Numbered from the stretch's first letter, positions 44,021 to 57,560 are shown. The stretch is DNA of 64,000 nt from Rhodobacter sp. (GCA_030065095.1 JASJDP010000027.1:62001-126000); one strand, 5' to 3'. The notes: generated by a model not told the origin, from the sequence alone. Numbers and translations are program-made.

Positions 44021-46384
44021 ATGACAAGGGCATTGGGGCACAAAGAGCAGCTCCGCCGCAAAGGCGCACAGATCTTCAGAACTTCGACTTTCCTGTTTTT
44101 CGCCGTATCCGCAATGGTTTACTTGGCCATCGCGCAGGTGGCCCAGGCGCAGACCTATGTCTTCAACTCGGTCGAGATCCAGGGCAACCAGCGGATCGAG
44201 CCGGCGACGATCCTCAGCTATGCGGGAATCGCCCGCGGCGAGCCGGTGTCCGGCGGGCAGCTGAACGCGGCCTATCAGAGCGTTTTGGGGTCGGGTCTGT
44301 TCGAGACTGTGGCACTGGAGCCACGCGGCAGCACGCTGGTCATCACGGTGCAGGAATATCCGACGATCAACCGCATCAGCATCGAAGGCAACCGGCGGCT
44401 GAAGGACGAGGACCTGCTGACGATCATCCGGTCGCAGTCGCGGCGCGTCTATTCGCCGACGCTGGCCGAACAGGACGCGGCTTTGATCGTGCAGGCCTAC
44501 GAACAGGGCGGGCGCCTGGCGGCCTCGGTCGATCCGGTCATCATCCGGCGGTCCAACAACCGCGTGGACCTTGTGTTCGAGGTCAGCGAAGGCCGGGTGG
44601 TCGAGGTTCAGCGGATCAGCTTTGTCGGCAACCGCAATTTCAGCGACCGGCGTCTGCGCCGGGTGCTGGAATCGAAACAGGCCGGGCTGTTCCGCGCGAT
44701 CATCCAGCGCGACACCTTCGTCGGCGACCGCATCGAATTCGACAAGCAGGTGCTGCGTGATTTCTACCTGTCGCGCGGCTATGTCGATTTTCAGATCTTG
44801 TCGGCCACCTCCGAGTTTTCGCGCGAACGAAATGCGTTCTTCATCACCTTCAACGTCCGCGAAGGCCAGAAGTTCACCTATGGCGCCATTACCACGGTCA
44901 GCGATCTGCCCGAGATAGACCCCGACGCCTATCAGGCGGCAATCCGGATCCGGCCGGGACAGACCTATACCCCCGGCGGCGTCGAGAACACCATTGCGCG
45001 CCTCGAACGGCTGGCGGTTCAAAGCGACCTTGACTTCGTCCGGGTGGAGCCGCGGATCACCCGCAATGACAGGACGCTGACGCTGGATATCGAATTCGCC
45101 GTCGTGCGCGGACCGCGGATCTTCGTCGAACGCATCGATATCGAGGGCAACGCCACCACGCTCGACCGCGTGATCCGGCGGCAGTTCCGGTCCGTCGAGG
45201 GCGACCCGTTCAATCCGCGCGAAATCCGTGAATCGGCGGAACGGATCCGGGCGCTTGGCTTTTTCTCCAAGGCGGACGTGAATGCGCGCGAGGGCTCTGC
45301 CACCGACCGCGTGGTGGTCGATGTGGATGTGGAAGAGCAGCCCACCGGCAGCCTTGGCTTCGGCGCGACCTACAGTGCGCAGACGGGCGTCGGATTCACC
45401 GCAAGTTTCGCCGAACGCAACTTTCTGGGACGCGGCCAATCGATCAGCTTCGAGATCGGGACCAGCGAAGATACCTCGAGATACAGTTTCGGCTTTACCG
45501 AACCGGCGTTCTTGGGCCGGGATGTCGCGTTCAACTTCGGCGTCAGCTACGGAACCGCCTCGTCGACGTCGGGAACGCTTTACGACACCACGCAGGCGAC
45601 CTTTTCCACCGGGCTTGAGTTTCCGATCGGCGAGTTTTCCCGGTTTGGGTTCAACTACGAACTCAACGGCACGGAAATCACCAACGTTCCGGCGGCGTCG
45701 TCGGCGATCATCGACAGAGAGGCCGCGCGTGGCTTCGAGTTGGCCAGCTCGCTGGGCTACAGTTACAGCTACCGCACGTTGCGCACCGGCCTGAACCCCG
45801 ATGCCGGCGTCCTGTTCCGCTGGAGCCAGGATTTCGCCGGGGTCGGCGGCGACATCGAGTTCGTCCGCTCCGAGGCGCTGGTCGTGGGCGAGACCAAGGT
45901 GCTGAACGGCGATGTGACGCTGCGCGCGATTCTCGAAGGCGGTGCGATCACGACGCTGAGCGGCGGCGTGACCCGGGTGACCGACCGCTACTTCCTGAAC
46001 GGAAAGATGCGCGGGTTCGACTATTTCGGACTTGGCCCGCGCGATCTCGCCGCGACGAACGAAGATGCGCTTGGCGGCAACTTCTTCGCCGTGGCGCGGT
46101 TCGAGGCGGATTTCCCGCTGGGCTTGCCCGAAGAATATGGCGTCTCGGGCGGTGTGTTCCTCGATGTCGGAACCGTCTGGGATCTGGACGATACGGCCGG
46201 CGGGCCGATCGGCGGACCGGTTACGGCGGTCGACGACAGCGCGCGCGTGCGCTCTGCCATCGGATTCTCGGTGTTCTGGGACACGCCCATCGGGCCTTTG
46301 CGGTTCAACTTCTCGAAGGCCCTGCAAAAGGAACCCTATGATATCGAGCGGGAATTCGACCTGACCATCTCGACCCGGTTCTAG
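44021..46384 (+). CDS. bamA: Outer-membrane protein assembly factor BamA (787 aa)
   Basis: A signal sequence near residues 15-45 is followed by five POTRA domains (first VFNSVEIQGNQRIEPATIL; third about RNAFFITFNVREGQKFTY) and a C-terminal Omp85 barrel with the MRGFDYFGLGPRDLA lock loop and the last residue Phe (ISTRF). It folds beta-barrel proteins into the outer membrane. The start is uncertain: ATG at 44021 (MTRALGH) or 44006 (MGLGQMTR). The next gene, skp-like, starts 4 bp later. Confidence 0.95.
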   Translation: MTRALGHKEQLRRKGAQIFRTSTFLFFAVSAMVYLAIAQVAQAQTYVFNSVEIQGNQRIEPATILSYAGIARGEPVSGGQLNAAYQSVLGSGLFETVALEPRGSTLVITVQEYPTINRISIEGNRRLKDEDLLTIIRSQSRRVYSPTLAEQDAALIVQAYEQGGRLAASVDPVIIRRSNNRVDLVFEVSEGRVVEVQRISFVGNRNFSDRRLRRVLESKQAGLFRAIIQRDTFVGDRIEFDKQVLRDFYLSRGYVDFQILSATSEFSRERNAFFITFNVREGQKFTYGAITTVSDLPEIDPDAYQAAIRIRPGQTYTPGGVENTIARLERLAVQSDLDFVRVEPRITRNDRTLTLDIEFAVVRGPRIFVERIDIEGNATTLDRVIRRQFRSVEGDPFNPREIRESAERIRALGFFSKADVNAREGSATDRVVVDVDVEEQPTGSLGFGATYSAQTGVGFTASFAERNFLGRGQSISFEIGTSEDTSRYSFGFTEPAFLGRDVAFNFGVSYGTASSTSGTLYDTTQATFSTGLEFPIGEFSRFGFNYELNGTEITNVPAASSAIIDREAARGFELASSLGYSYSYRTLRTGLNPDAGVLFRWSQDFAGVGGDIEFVRSEALVVGETKVLNGDVTLRAILEGGAITTLSGGVTRVTDRYFLNGKMRGFDYFGLGPRDLAATNEDALGGNFFAVARFEADFPLGLPEEYGVSGGVFLDVGTVWDLDDTAGGPIGGPVTAVDDSARVRSAIGFSVFWDTPIGPLRFNFSKALQKEPYDIEREFDLTISTRF

Positions 46385-46387
46385 CCA

Positions 46388-46975
46388 ATGATTGGCCCGC
46401 GCGGCTGGCTTTTGGTTGCGGCGGTGTTGCTTGTTCCGATGTGGCAGGTCAAGGCTCAGGAAGCGCTGCGCGTGCCCTCGCCGATCCTGACGCTCGACCA
46501 GGAACGGCTGTTTGCCGGGTCGCGCGCCGCCGAAGAGATCAGCGCAGCAATCGAAGCCGCGGCGGCGCAGCTGGCTGCAGAAAACCGCGTGATCGAGGCG
46601 GAACTGACCGCCGAGGAACTGGAGCTGACGGAACTGCGCCCGACGCTGGCCCCCGACGAGTTTCGCGCGCTGGCAGACGCCTTTGACGAAAAGGTTCAAA
46701 GACTGCGCGCCGAGCAGGACGCAAAGGCGCTGGAACTGCAGCGCCGGCGCGATCAGGAACGCCAGACCTTCTTTCGCCAGATCACGCCGGTCCTGGCCGA
46801 AATCGTGCGCGAGCGTGGGGCTCTGGCCGTGCTGGACCGCCGATCCGTGATCCTGTCGGCCGACACGATCGACATCACCGAAGAGGCCGTCGCGCGGATC
46901 AATTCGGCCTTCGACGAAGCCCCGCCCGCCGAGGAAGAGACGACGCCCGACGGCACTGCGGGGCAAGAGCCCTGA
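46388..46975 (+). CDS. OmpH/Skp-family periplasmic chaperone (195 aa)
   Basis: A signal peptide (MIGPRGWLLVAAVLLVPMWQVKAQ) precedes the family's LTLDQERLFAGSRAAEEI segment. A long charged coiled coil follows (about residues 50-130; VQRLRAEQDAKALELQRRRDQERQ), then a short strand region (GALAVLDRRSVILSADTIDIT). Skp trimers hold unfolded outer-membrane proteins for BamA, which lies directly upstream. An acidic, Pro-rich C-tail is unusual in length. Confidence 0.88.
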   Translation: MIGPRGWLLVAAVLLVPMWQVKAQEALRVPSPILTLDQERLFAGSRAAEEISAAIEAAAAQLAAENRVIEAELTAEELELTELRPTLAPDEFRALADAFDEKVQRLRAEQDAKALELQRRRDQERQTFFRQITPVLAEIVRERGALAVLDRRSVILSADTIDITEEAVARINSAFDEAPPAEEETTPDGTAGQEP

Positions 46976-47044
46976 GCCTGCTTGTTTCACTGCGGCAGGA
47001 TTGTTACGAGGTCCCCGCCTGAATGCCTTGAAGGATCCGCGCCC

Positions 47045-47506
47045 ATGACCGACGCGCCCAAGACCGCCGATATCGACCTGATCCAGCGGATCATCCCGCA
47101 CCGCTATCCGTTCCTGCTGGTCGACCGGGTCATCGACATCGACGGCGCGAAATCCGCGACCGGACTGAAGAACGTCACCTTCAACGAACCGCATTTCCAG
47201 GGCCATTTCCCCGGCGCACCGATCATGCCGGGCGTGACCATCGTCGAAGCCATGGCACAAACCGCGGCGGTGATGGTGGGCGTCGACAGCGGCCTGGCCG
47301 ACCGCAATTTCCTGATCTACTTCATGGCCATCGACAAATGCAAATTCCGCCGCAAGGTGGTGCCCGGCGACGTGCTAAGGCTGCATGTCGAAACGCTGCG
47401 CGGCGGCTCGAAGATCTGGCGGTTCAAGGGCCGGGCCGAGGTCGAGGGCGACCTCGCCGCGGAGGCCGAGTTCACCGCAATGCTCGACATGCCGGCCGAG
47501 GCCTGA
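47045..47506 (+). CDS. fabZ: 3-hydroxyacyl-ACP dehydratase FabZ (153 aa)
   Basis: Hot-dog fold dehydratase of fatty acid synthesis. Motifs: [14 protein letters not shown] near residue 17, and [22 protein letters not shown] near residue 50 with the catalytic His, plus Glu in the following helix. The start at 47045 follows AAGGATCC. It shares an operon with lpxA (3 bp on), linking fatty acid and lipid A supply. There is no lpxD between the Skp-like gene and fabZ. Confidence 0.97.
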   Translation: MTDAPKTADIDLIQRIIPHRYPFLLVDRVIDIDGAKSATGLKNVTFNEPHFQGHFPGAPIMPGVTIVEAMAQTAAVMVGVDSGLADRNFLIYFMAIDKCKFRRKVVPGDVLRLHVETLRGGSKIWRFKGRAEVEGDLAAEAEFTAMLDMPAEA

Positions 47507-47509
47507 GCC

Positions 47510-48307
47510 ATGGGCGTCGACCCCAGTGCGACGATCCACCCCAGCGCCGTGATCGAGGACGGCGCGGTGATCGGGCCGGGCTGCCGGATCGGGCCGTTTT
47601 CGATGGTTGGTCCGCAGGTTACCATGGCGGCCGATGTCGAACTCAGGGGCCATGCCGTCGTCACCGGCCTGACCGAAATCGGCGAGGGTACCGTCATCTA
47701 CCAATTCGCCTCGATCGGCGAGATCCCGCAGGATCTGAAATTCGCCGGCGAAGAGACCCGGCTGATCATAGGTCGGCGCAACCGCATCCGCGAAGGCGTG
47801 ACGATGAACACCGGGACGGCGGGCGGCGGCGGCGTGACGCGGGTGGGCGACGACGGGCTGTTCATGGCCTATTCCCATGTCGCGCATGACTGCCATGTCG
47901 GGGACCGGGTGATCATGGCCAACAGCGCCGCCTTGGCTGGCCATTGCCAGATCGGCGACGACGTGATCATCGGCGGGCTGTCGGGAATCCACCAATGGGT
48001 CCGGATCGGCCGCGGCGCGATCATCGGCGCGGTGACGATGGTGACCAACGATGTGATCCCGCACGGGCTGGTCCAGGCCCCGCGCGGGCAGCTCGACGGG
48101 CTGAACCTCGTGGGGCTGAAGCGCAAGGGCGTCGCGCGGTCCGACATCACCGCGCTGCGCGCCGCCTATCAGATGCTGGCTCAGGGCGAAGGCGCGTTCC
48201 AGGACCGCGCGCGGCGGCTGTCGGACGAGACCGACAGCGACTATGTGCGCGAGGTTGTGGAGTTCATCCTGTCCGCCTCTGACCGATCCTTTCTGACTCC
48301 CGGCTGA
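47510..48307 (+). CDS. lpxA: UDP-N-acetylglucosamine acyltransferase LpxA (265 aa)
   Basis: First enzyme of lipid A synthesis. A left-handed beta-helix built from hexapeptide repeats (DPSATIHPSAVIEDGAVIGPG; GAIIGAVTMVTNDVIPHG) holds the catalytic His in the SHVAHDCHVGD region, then ALAGHCQIGD. The C-terminal helical part (LRAAYQMLAQGEGAFQDRAR) is typical. Its TGA shares a base with the lpxI ATG. Confidence 0.96.
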   Translation: MGVDPSATIHPSAVIEDGAVIGPGCRIGPFSMVGPQVTMAADVELRGHAVVTGLTEIGEGTVIYQFASIGEIPQDLKFAGEETRLIIGRRNRIREGVTMNTGTAGGGGVTRVGDDGLFMAYSHVAHDCHVGDRVIMANSAALAGHCQIGDDVIIGGLSGIHQWVRIGRGAIIGAVTMVTNDVIPHGLVQAPRGQLDGLNLVGLKRKGVARSDITALRAAYQMLAQGEGAFQDRARRLSDETDSDYVREVVEFILSASDRSFLTPG

Positions 48308-49116
48308 TGGCGCGCCTGGGCATACTCGCCGGGCAGGGCAGCCTGCCGGGACTGCTGGCCGCGGCGCATCCCAAGGCGCTGTTCGGGCATTTCGCGGGAT
48401 TGGCGGTCGAGTTGCCGGGGACCGAGGCGGTCGAATTGTCGTACGAGCGGTTCGGAGAGATGTTCGCGGCGCTGCATGCCGCAGGTGTGACCGACGTGGT
48501 CTTTGCCGGCGGGCTTGCGCGCCCCGGTCTGAACCCGGCCAATTTCGACGCGAAGATGCGCGAGCTGGCGCCTGGCTTTCTGGCCGCGATGCAGGGCGGC
48601 GACGACGGGTTGCTGCGCGCGGTGATCGCGGCCTTCGAGGCCGAAGGCTTTGCCGTCCGCGGCGCCCACGAACTGGTGCCCGGTCTGACGGCGGAGCCCG
48701 GACGTCTGGCGGGGCCGTCGCCTTCGGGCGGCGATCTGGTGGACGCGGCGCGTGCGCGCGCGATACTCGACGCGCTCGGGCCGTTGGATGTCGGCCAAGG
48801 TGCGGTCGTGGCGGACGGTCAGGCGCTTGGCGTGGAGACCGCGCAAGGCACCGACGCCATGCTGCGCTTCGTGGCCGAAACCCCGGCCAGGTTGCGCCAG
48901 AATGCAAGGGGCGTGCTGGTGAAGGCGCCGAAGCAAGGGCAGGACCTGCGGATCGATATGCCCGCCATCGGACCGGCCACGATCGCCGCCGCGGCGGCGG
49001 CCGGGCTTGCCGGGATCGTGATCGAGGCGGGCAGGGTCCTGTTGCTCGACCGCGACGCGACCTGCGGCGCGGCGGACGAGGCCGGACTGTTCCTGATCGC
49101 AGAGGCCGCGGGATGA
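48307..49116 (+). CDS. lpxI: UDP-2,3-diacylglucosamine diphosphatase LpxI (269 aa)
   Basis: This is the alphaproteobacterial replacement for LpxH. Motifs: LGILAGQGSLPGLLAAA near the start, VTDVVFAGGLARP near residue 62 and, in the C-terminal half, VLVKAPKQGQDLRIDMPAIGP. It hydrolyses UDP-2,3-diacylglucosamine to lipid X. It overlaps lpxA by a base and precedes lpxB by about 85 bp of sequence with no evident gene. Confidence 0.93.
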   Translation: MARLGILAGQGSLPGLLAAAHPKALFGHFAGLAVELPGTEAVELSYERFGEMFAALHAAGVTDVVFAGGLARPGLNPANFDAKMRELAPGFLAAMQGGDDGLLRAVIAAFEAEGFAVRGAHELVPGLTAEPGRLAGPSPSGGDLVDAARARAILDALGPLDVGQGAVVADGQALGVETAQGTDAMLRFVAETPARLRQNARGVLVKAPKQGQDLRIDMPAIGPATIAAAAAAGLAGIVIEAGRVLLLDRDATCGAADEAGLFLIAEAAG

Positions 49117-49201
49117 TCGTGGCGGCACAGATCTCTTCGAAGAAATTTGGCGAGTGTGTTCGAAAACGCTTGCCCGCCGGTGATCGGGGAACCGCCGCGT
49201 G

Positions 49202-50386
49202 ATGCGCGTCTTTCTCGTGGCTGGCGAGGCCTCCGGCGACAAGCTTGGCGCCGCGCTGATGGCCGGGCTGAGGGATCTGGCGGGTGCTGTCGAATTCGAC
49301 GGCATCGGAGGTCCGCTGATGCAGGCCGAGGGGTTGCATAGCCGGTTCCCGATGGAGGAGCTCACCGTCTTCGGCATTGCCGAGGTGCTGCCGAAATACC
49401 GGCACCTGAAACGGCGGATCGCCGAAACTGCGGCAACCGTGATCGAAACCCGTCCGGACGTCCTGATCACGATCGATTCCCCCGATTTCTGCCTGCGCGT
49501 CGCGCGGCTTGTGAAACAGGCCAGTCAGGTGCGCATCGTGCACTACGTCGCCCCCTCGGTCTGGGCATGGCGCGCGGGACGGGCCCGGAAGATGGCGGCC
49601 TGTATCGATCAGGTGCTGGCGCTTCTTCCCTTCGAGCCGCCCTATATGAAGGCCGCTGGCATGCGCTGCGACTTCGTCGGCCATCCGGTGGTGGCCGAAC
49701 CGCAGGCCGGCCCGGACGACATTGCGGCGTTTCGGGCGGAGACCGGACTCGGCGCGGCGCCGATCCTGCTGGTGCTGCCGGGATCGCGGCGCGGAGAGGT
49801 CAGCCGGCTGGCGCCGGTGTTCGGCGAAGCGCTGCGTCCCGTCCTGGCCAGCCATCCGGAGCTTCGGGTCGTCCTGCCGGCGGCGGGGCCGGTTGCAAGC
49901 GCCGCGATCGAAGCGGCAAGGAATTGGCCGGGGGATCCGGTGTGCCTCGATCCGCGTGCCATGTCCGATTCGCAGGCGCTGGCACGCAAGCGGGCGGCGT
50001 TCGCGGCGGCGGATTATGCCCTGGCCGCGTCCGGAACGGTCTCGCTCGAACTGGCTGCTGCGGCGACGCCCATGGTCATCGCCTATGACATGAACTGGTT
50101 CAGCTGGCAGATCATGAGCCGTATGCTGAAGACCGACACGGTGACGCTTGTGAACCTGGTCTCGGGCCGGAACACGATCCCCGAATTCCTGGGACCGGAC
50201 TGCAGGCCCGCCGCCATCGCCGGGGCACTGAACGATCTGATCGGCGACGGGCGCGCACGGGCCGCGCAGATCCAGGCGATGGCCGAAACGATGGCGAAGC
50301 TCGGCAAGGGCGCCGAACCGCCCGGGCACAGGGCGGCGCGGGCCGTTCTGGACGGCTTGGCCGCCCAGCAGGAAAGGGGCCCGTAA
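49202..50386 (+). CDS. lpxB: Lipid-A-disaccharide synthase (394 aa)
   Basis: GT19 enzyme that joins UDP-diacylglucosamine and lipid X. Motifs: VFLVAGEASGDKLGAALM at the start, GIGGPLMQAEGL, HYVAPSVWAWRAGRARKMA near residue 115, LVLPGSRRGEVSRL near 180 and ASGTVSLELAAAATPMV near 280. GTG at 49199 directly before the ATG is also a possible start. It is convergent with mnmA, the ends 99 bp apart. Confidence 0.96.
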   Translation: MRVFLVAGEASGDKLGAALMAGLRDLAGAVEFDGIGGPLMQAEGLHSRFPMEELTVFGIAEVLPKYRHLKRRIAETAATVIETRPDVLITIDSPDFCLRVARLVKQASQVRIVHYVAPSVWAWRAGRARKMAACIDQVLALLPFEPPYMKAAGMRCDFVGHPVVAEPQAGPDDIAAFRAETGLGAAPILLVLPGSRRGEVSRLAPVFGEALRPVLASHPELRVVLPAAGPVASAAIEAARNWPGDPVCLDPRAMSDSQALARKRAAFAAADYALAASGTVSLELAAAATPMVIAYDMNWFSWQIMSRMLKTDTVTLVNLVSGRNTIPEFLGPDCRPAAIAGALNDLIGDGRARAAQIQAMAETMAKLGKGAEPPGHRAARAVLDGLAAQQERGP

Positions 50387-50485
50387 GGTGTATCGGTCGC
50401 TGCGAGCTTGATAAGGCCGTTGAGTCCGATGTCTGTGCGCCGGACCGCTGTCCGATCTTTGATCGCCGAGGCGACGCGACCGAAA

Positions 50486-51625
50486 TCAGGCGCCGCGCCA
50501 GATCCAGCCGCCGCCATACACCCGGCTGCCCTCGGGCGCGTAGAACACGCAGGCCTGTCCCGGAGACACGCCTTCCTCGGGAACCACAAGGTCCACTTCG
50601 GCCTCGGTCTCGCTCAGAGGCCGCACCACCGCCTCGCGCGGCGGACGGGTCGAGCGGACCTTGACCGCCAGGTTCCAGGCGGGCCGCGATGTGAACGGGG
50701 CGTCGCCAAGCCAGTTCACCTCGCGCACCGGAACGGTCCGGGTCGACAGCATCTCTTTCGGCCCGACGATCACCCGGCGGGCGTCCACATCGAGCCTGAC
50801 CACGTAGAGCGGCTCGTCAAGCCCGCCGATCCCAAGGCCCCGACGTTGCCCGACCGTATAATGGATCAGCCCGCGGTGGTCGCCAAGAACCCGCCCGTCG
50901 GCATGCACGATTTCCCCCGGCTCGGCGGCGCCCGGCCGCAGTTTCTCGATCACCGACGCATAGTTCCCATCCGGCACGAAACAGATGTCCTGGCTGTCGG
51001 GTTTGTCGGCCACCGGCAGCCCGTGCCGCAACGCCAGCGCCCGGGTCTCGACCTTGGATGTCAGATGTCCCAGCGGGAACCGCAGAAATGCCAGTTGCTC
51101 GGGCGTTGTCGAGAACAGGAAATAGGATTGATCGCGCGCGGCATCGGCGGCCATGTGCAGTTCTGGTCCGTGACGGCCGATCTTTCGCTGAATGTAATGC
51201 CCCGTTGCCATGCAATCGGCGTCGAGGTCGCGCGCGGTTTCCAGAAGGTCCCTGAATTTCACTCTTTCGTTGCAGCGAATACAGGGCACCGGCGTGGCAC
51301 CGGCGAGATAACTATCGGCAAACTCGTCGATCACCGCGTCGCGAAAAATGTTCTCGTAATCCAGAACATAATGCGGAAAGTTCATCTTTTCAGCGACTTG
51401 CCGCGCATCGTGAATGTCGATTCCGGCGCAGCATGCGCCCTTTTTGGCAAGCGCGGCCCCGTGGTCGTAAAGCTGCAGCGTGACGCCCACCACATCGTAG
51501 CCCTCGCGCGCAAGCTCCGCCGCGACAACGGACGAATCCACACCTCCCGACATCGCGACGACGACACGGGTCGCGGCTGGCGGTTTGGCGAACCCCAGCG
51601 AGTTCAGCTTAGCGTCGAGCGGCAT
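50486..51625 (-). CDS. mnmA: tRNA-specific 2-thiouridylase MnmA (379 aa)
   Basis: It thiolates U34 in tRNA-Lys, -Glu and -Gln. The PP-loop motif is [17 protein letters not shown] near residue 23, and the catalytic nucleophile lies in [14 protein letters not shown] near residue 102; the second catalytic Cys is in [11 protein letters not shown]. Length and start ([12 protein letters not shown]) are typical. AAGGA lies nine bases before the ATG, inside the CtrA-like box. Confidence 0.96.
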   Translation of the reverse strand: MPLDAKLNSLGFAKPPAATRVVVAMSGGVDSSVVAAELAREGYDVVGVTLQLYDHGAALAKKGACCAGIDIHDARQVAEKMNFPHYVLDYENIFRDAVIDEFADSYLAGATPVPCIRCNERVKFRDLLETARDLDADCMATGHYIQRKIGRHGPELHMAADAARDQSYFLFSTTPEQLAFLRFPLGHLTSKVETRALALRHGLPVADKPDSQDICFVPDGNYASVIEKLRPGAAEPGEIVHADGRVLGDHRGLIHYTVGQRRGLGIGGLDEPLYVVRLDVDARRVIVGPKEMLSTRTVPVREVNWLGDAPFTSRPAWNLAVKVRSTRPPREAVVRPLSETEAEVDLVVPEEGVSPGQACVFYAPEGSRVYGGGWIWRGA

Positions 51626-51626
51626 C

Positions 51627-51641
51627 TTAAGAAGTCCTTAA
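51627..51641. promoter_or_regulatory. CtrA box TTAA-N7-TTAA between mnmA and sciP
   Basis: TTAAGAAGTCCTTAA is an exact CtrA full site, about 112 bp before the sciP start. On the other strand it also holds the AAGGA ribosome site of mnmA, so one strand may be constrained by translation. In Caulobacter sciP is a CtrA target, which agrees. Confidence 0.6.
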
Positions 51642-51752
51642 AGGTTCCGCAGAATATAGAAAAATGCGCGGAACTCTCAAGGCCGGGCTTCACCGGTCCT
51701 TAAACCCCTTCAACCCATGATCCCGTCCATCACGTACGAGGGGATCGAAGAT

Positions 51753-52025
51753 ATGTATCTACGCAAGGTCGACGGGCCGAGAACCGTCACATTGCCCGAC
51801 GGCAGCACGATGTCGCGCGCCGATATGCCCGCGCCGGACACAAGGCGCTGGGTCGCCAGCCGCAAGGCAGCCGTCGTGCGCGGTGTCTCGGCGGGGCTGA
51901 TGTCGTTGAAAGAGGCGCTCGACACCTATGAGCTCAGCGAGGATGAATTCGCGTCCTGGCGCGCGGCGATCGAGACCCATGGCGAAGCGGCATTGAAAGC
52001 GACGGCAATACAAAAGTACCGTTGA
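51753..52025 (+). CDS. sciP: SciP, DUF1153-family CtrA inhibitor (90 aa)
   Basis: Short HTH-like protein with the conserved RTVTLPDGSTMSRADMPAPD and TRRWVASRKAAVVRGVSAG near residues 10-48, LMSLKEALDTYELSEDEFASW, and a final QKYR. In Caulobacter SciP binds CtrA and blocks its transcription activation after S phase. The ATG at 51753 follows GAGGGG by nine bases; an earlier in-frame ATG adds 12 residues. It lies directly upstream of ctrA. Confidence 0.9.
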   Translation: MYLRKVDGPRTVTLPDGSTMSRADMPAPDTRRWVASRKAAVVRGVSAGLMSLKEALDTYELSEDEFASWRAAIETHGEAALKATAIQKYR

Positions 52026-52058
52026 GCCACGGTTGAGCGAAATCTTTGACAAATACTT

Positions 52059-52073
52059 TTAACGTGTGGTTAA
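52059..52073. promoter_or_regulatory. CtrA box TTAA-N7-TTAA upstream of ctrA
   Basis: TTAACGTGTGGTTAA is an exact CtrA full site 53 bp before the ctrA start. A TTGACA hexamer begins 13 bp upstream (52046), and a lone TTAAC half site lies at 52095. This suggests autoregulation of ctrA. No GANTC methylation site was seen in the 100 bp region. Confidence 0.8.
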
Positions 52074-52125
52074 CCTTTCTTGTTCACAGTAATGTTAACA
52101 GAGCGGTCAGAGTGGAGTTGCCGAT

Positions 52126-52839
52126 ATGCGGGTCTTGTTGGTCGAAGACGACCCAACCACCTCACGCAGCATCGAATTGATGCTGACCCATGCCAACCTG
52201 AATGTTTACGCCACGGATCTGGGAGAGGAGGGAATCGATCTTGCCAAGCTTTATGACTATGACCTGATCCTTTTGGACCTCAATCTACCCGATATGAACG
52301 GGCATGACGTATTGCGGCAGCTGCGTCTGGCCCGTGTCGAGACGCCCATCCTGATCCTCAGCGGTGCGGACGACACCGAAAACAAACTGAAGGGGTTCGG
52401 TTTCGGCGCCGACGACTATCTGACCAAACCGTTCCACCGCGAAGAACTCGTGGCCCGCATCCATGCCATTATCCGCCGCTCGAAGGGGCATTCCCAATCG
52501 GTGATCCGCACCGGCCTCATCGAAGTGAACCTCGACGCCAAGACGGTGGATGTCGAGGGAAAGCCGGTGCACCTGACCGGCAAGGAATACCAGATGCTCG
52601 AACTCCTGTCGCTGCGGAAGGGCACGACGCTGACCAAGGAGATGTTTCTGAACCATCTCTATGGCGGCATGGACGAGCCGGAACTGAAGATCATCGACGT
52701 TTTCATCTGCAAGCTCCGCAAGAAGCTGTCCAAAGCGACCGGCGGCGAGAGCTATATCGAAACGGTCTGGGGGCGCGGCTATGTGTTGCGCGACCCCGAA
52801 CCGGAAGAGATGACCGAGCAACTGGCCATCGGCGCCTGA
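52126..52839 (+). CDS. ctrA: Cell-cycle master response regulator CtrA (237 aa)
   Basis: An OmpR-type two-domain regulator. The receiver has VEDDP (acidic pocket at residues 6-10), phosphoacceptor D51 in LLDLNLPD, Ser/Thr near residue 79 and K in LTKPF near residue 103. The DNA-binding winged helix (about residues 125-230) contains [23 protein letters not shown] and [12 protein letters not shown], as in alphaproteobacterial CtrA. A weak GTGGAG site precedes the ATG. Rhodobacteraceae use CtrA for motility, gene transfer agents and phage-like functions. Confidence 0.95.
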   Translation: MRVLLVEDDPTTSRSIELMLTHANLNVYATDLGEEGIDLAKLYDYDLILLDLNLPDMNGHDVLRQLRLARVETPILILSGADDTENKLKGFGFGADDYLTKPFHREELVARIHAIIRRSKGHSQSVIRTGLIEVNLDAKTVDVEGKPVHLTGKEYQMLELLSLRKGTTLTKEMFLNHLYGGMDEPELKIIDVFICKLRKKLSKATGGESYIETVWGRGYVLRDPEPEEMTEQLAIGA

Positions 52840-52882
52840 CGTCGTCTCGGCCGCGCCGGTCGGGCAACCCCGGCGGCCATAG

Positions 52883-57192
<4,310 letters not shown>

Positions 57193-57218
57193 CTGCGAAT
57201 CGCATTTTGTTCACATTT

Positions 57219-57257
57219 GTTCCTAAAAAGTTCTTTACAAATCGACTCAAATTTGAG
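57219..57257 (+). promoter_or_regulatory. Candidate LexA box (GTTC-N7-GTTC) and palindrome before a small membrane gene
   Basis: GTTCCTAAAAAGTTC at 57219-57233 fits the alphaproteobacterial SOS box GTTC-N7-GTTC. CTCAAATTTGAG at 57246-57257 is a perfect 12-bp palindrome. Both lie in an AT-rich 100 bp stretch upstream of the 40-residue gene at 57293. About two GTTC-N7-GTTC matches are expected by chance in 64 kb, so the context matters more than the word. Confidence 0.45.
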
Positions 57258-57292
57258 AACAAATAGGCAACAAACAACGAAAGCTACCGACA

Positions 57293-57415
57293 ATGTTCAC
57301 CGATCTGAAATCCGCACTGTCCCGCTCGGCGCCGACGCTGGTGCAGGACCTGGCCGGGGCCACCGCCCTGGTTTTGATACTGCTCGCCGGATTGTACCTG
57401 CCCGTGATGATCTGA
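57293..57415 (+). CDS. Single-pass membrane miniprotein (40 aa)
   Basis: The frame encodes a short amphipathic start (MFTDLKSALSRSAPTLVQDL) and one hydrophobic helix (TALVLILLAGLYLPVMI at the end). Its ribosome site is poor. A clear terminator lies 146 bp downstream, so it has its own short transcript. The LexA-like box upstream invites comparison with SOS-induced miniproteins such as Caulobacter SidA, though sequence similarity is not visible. Confidence 0.6.
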   Translation: MFTDLKSALSRSAPTLVQDLAGATALVLILLAGLYLPVMI

Positions 57416-57560
57416 TCTGCCTGCGTCCTGTTTCCGGCCGGTCTCCCGCGTCGTCAACTGTCCCTTTGGCCGACGCGCTTGCCGACTGCCTGTCCCTGCC
57501 GCCGGCAGAGCGATCCTTCCCGCTCCCGGGCTGGCCGGTAATCTGAACAGACGCCACTGA

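Noticed and set aside
43949-47260. A 1103-residue open frame on the minus strand opposite bamA, skp and fabZ.
   Set aside because: It runs antisense to three well-supported genes, has no domain pattern, is rich in Arg, Gly, His and Asp as expected from reading GC-rich genes backwards, and has no ribosome site.
47375-50329. A 984-residue minus-strand frame opposite fabZ, lpxA, lpxI and lpxB.
   Set aside because: It is the shadow of four lipid A and fatty acid genes with clear catalytic motifs on the plus strand.
51700-51714. TTAAACCCCTTCAAC, a possible third CtrA site before sciP.
   Set aside because: Only the first half matches TTAA; the second half has two mismatches.
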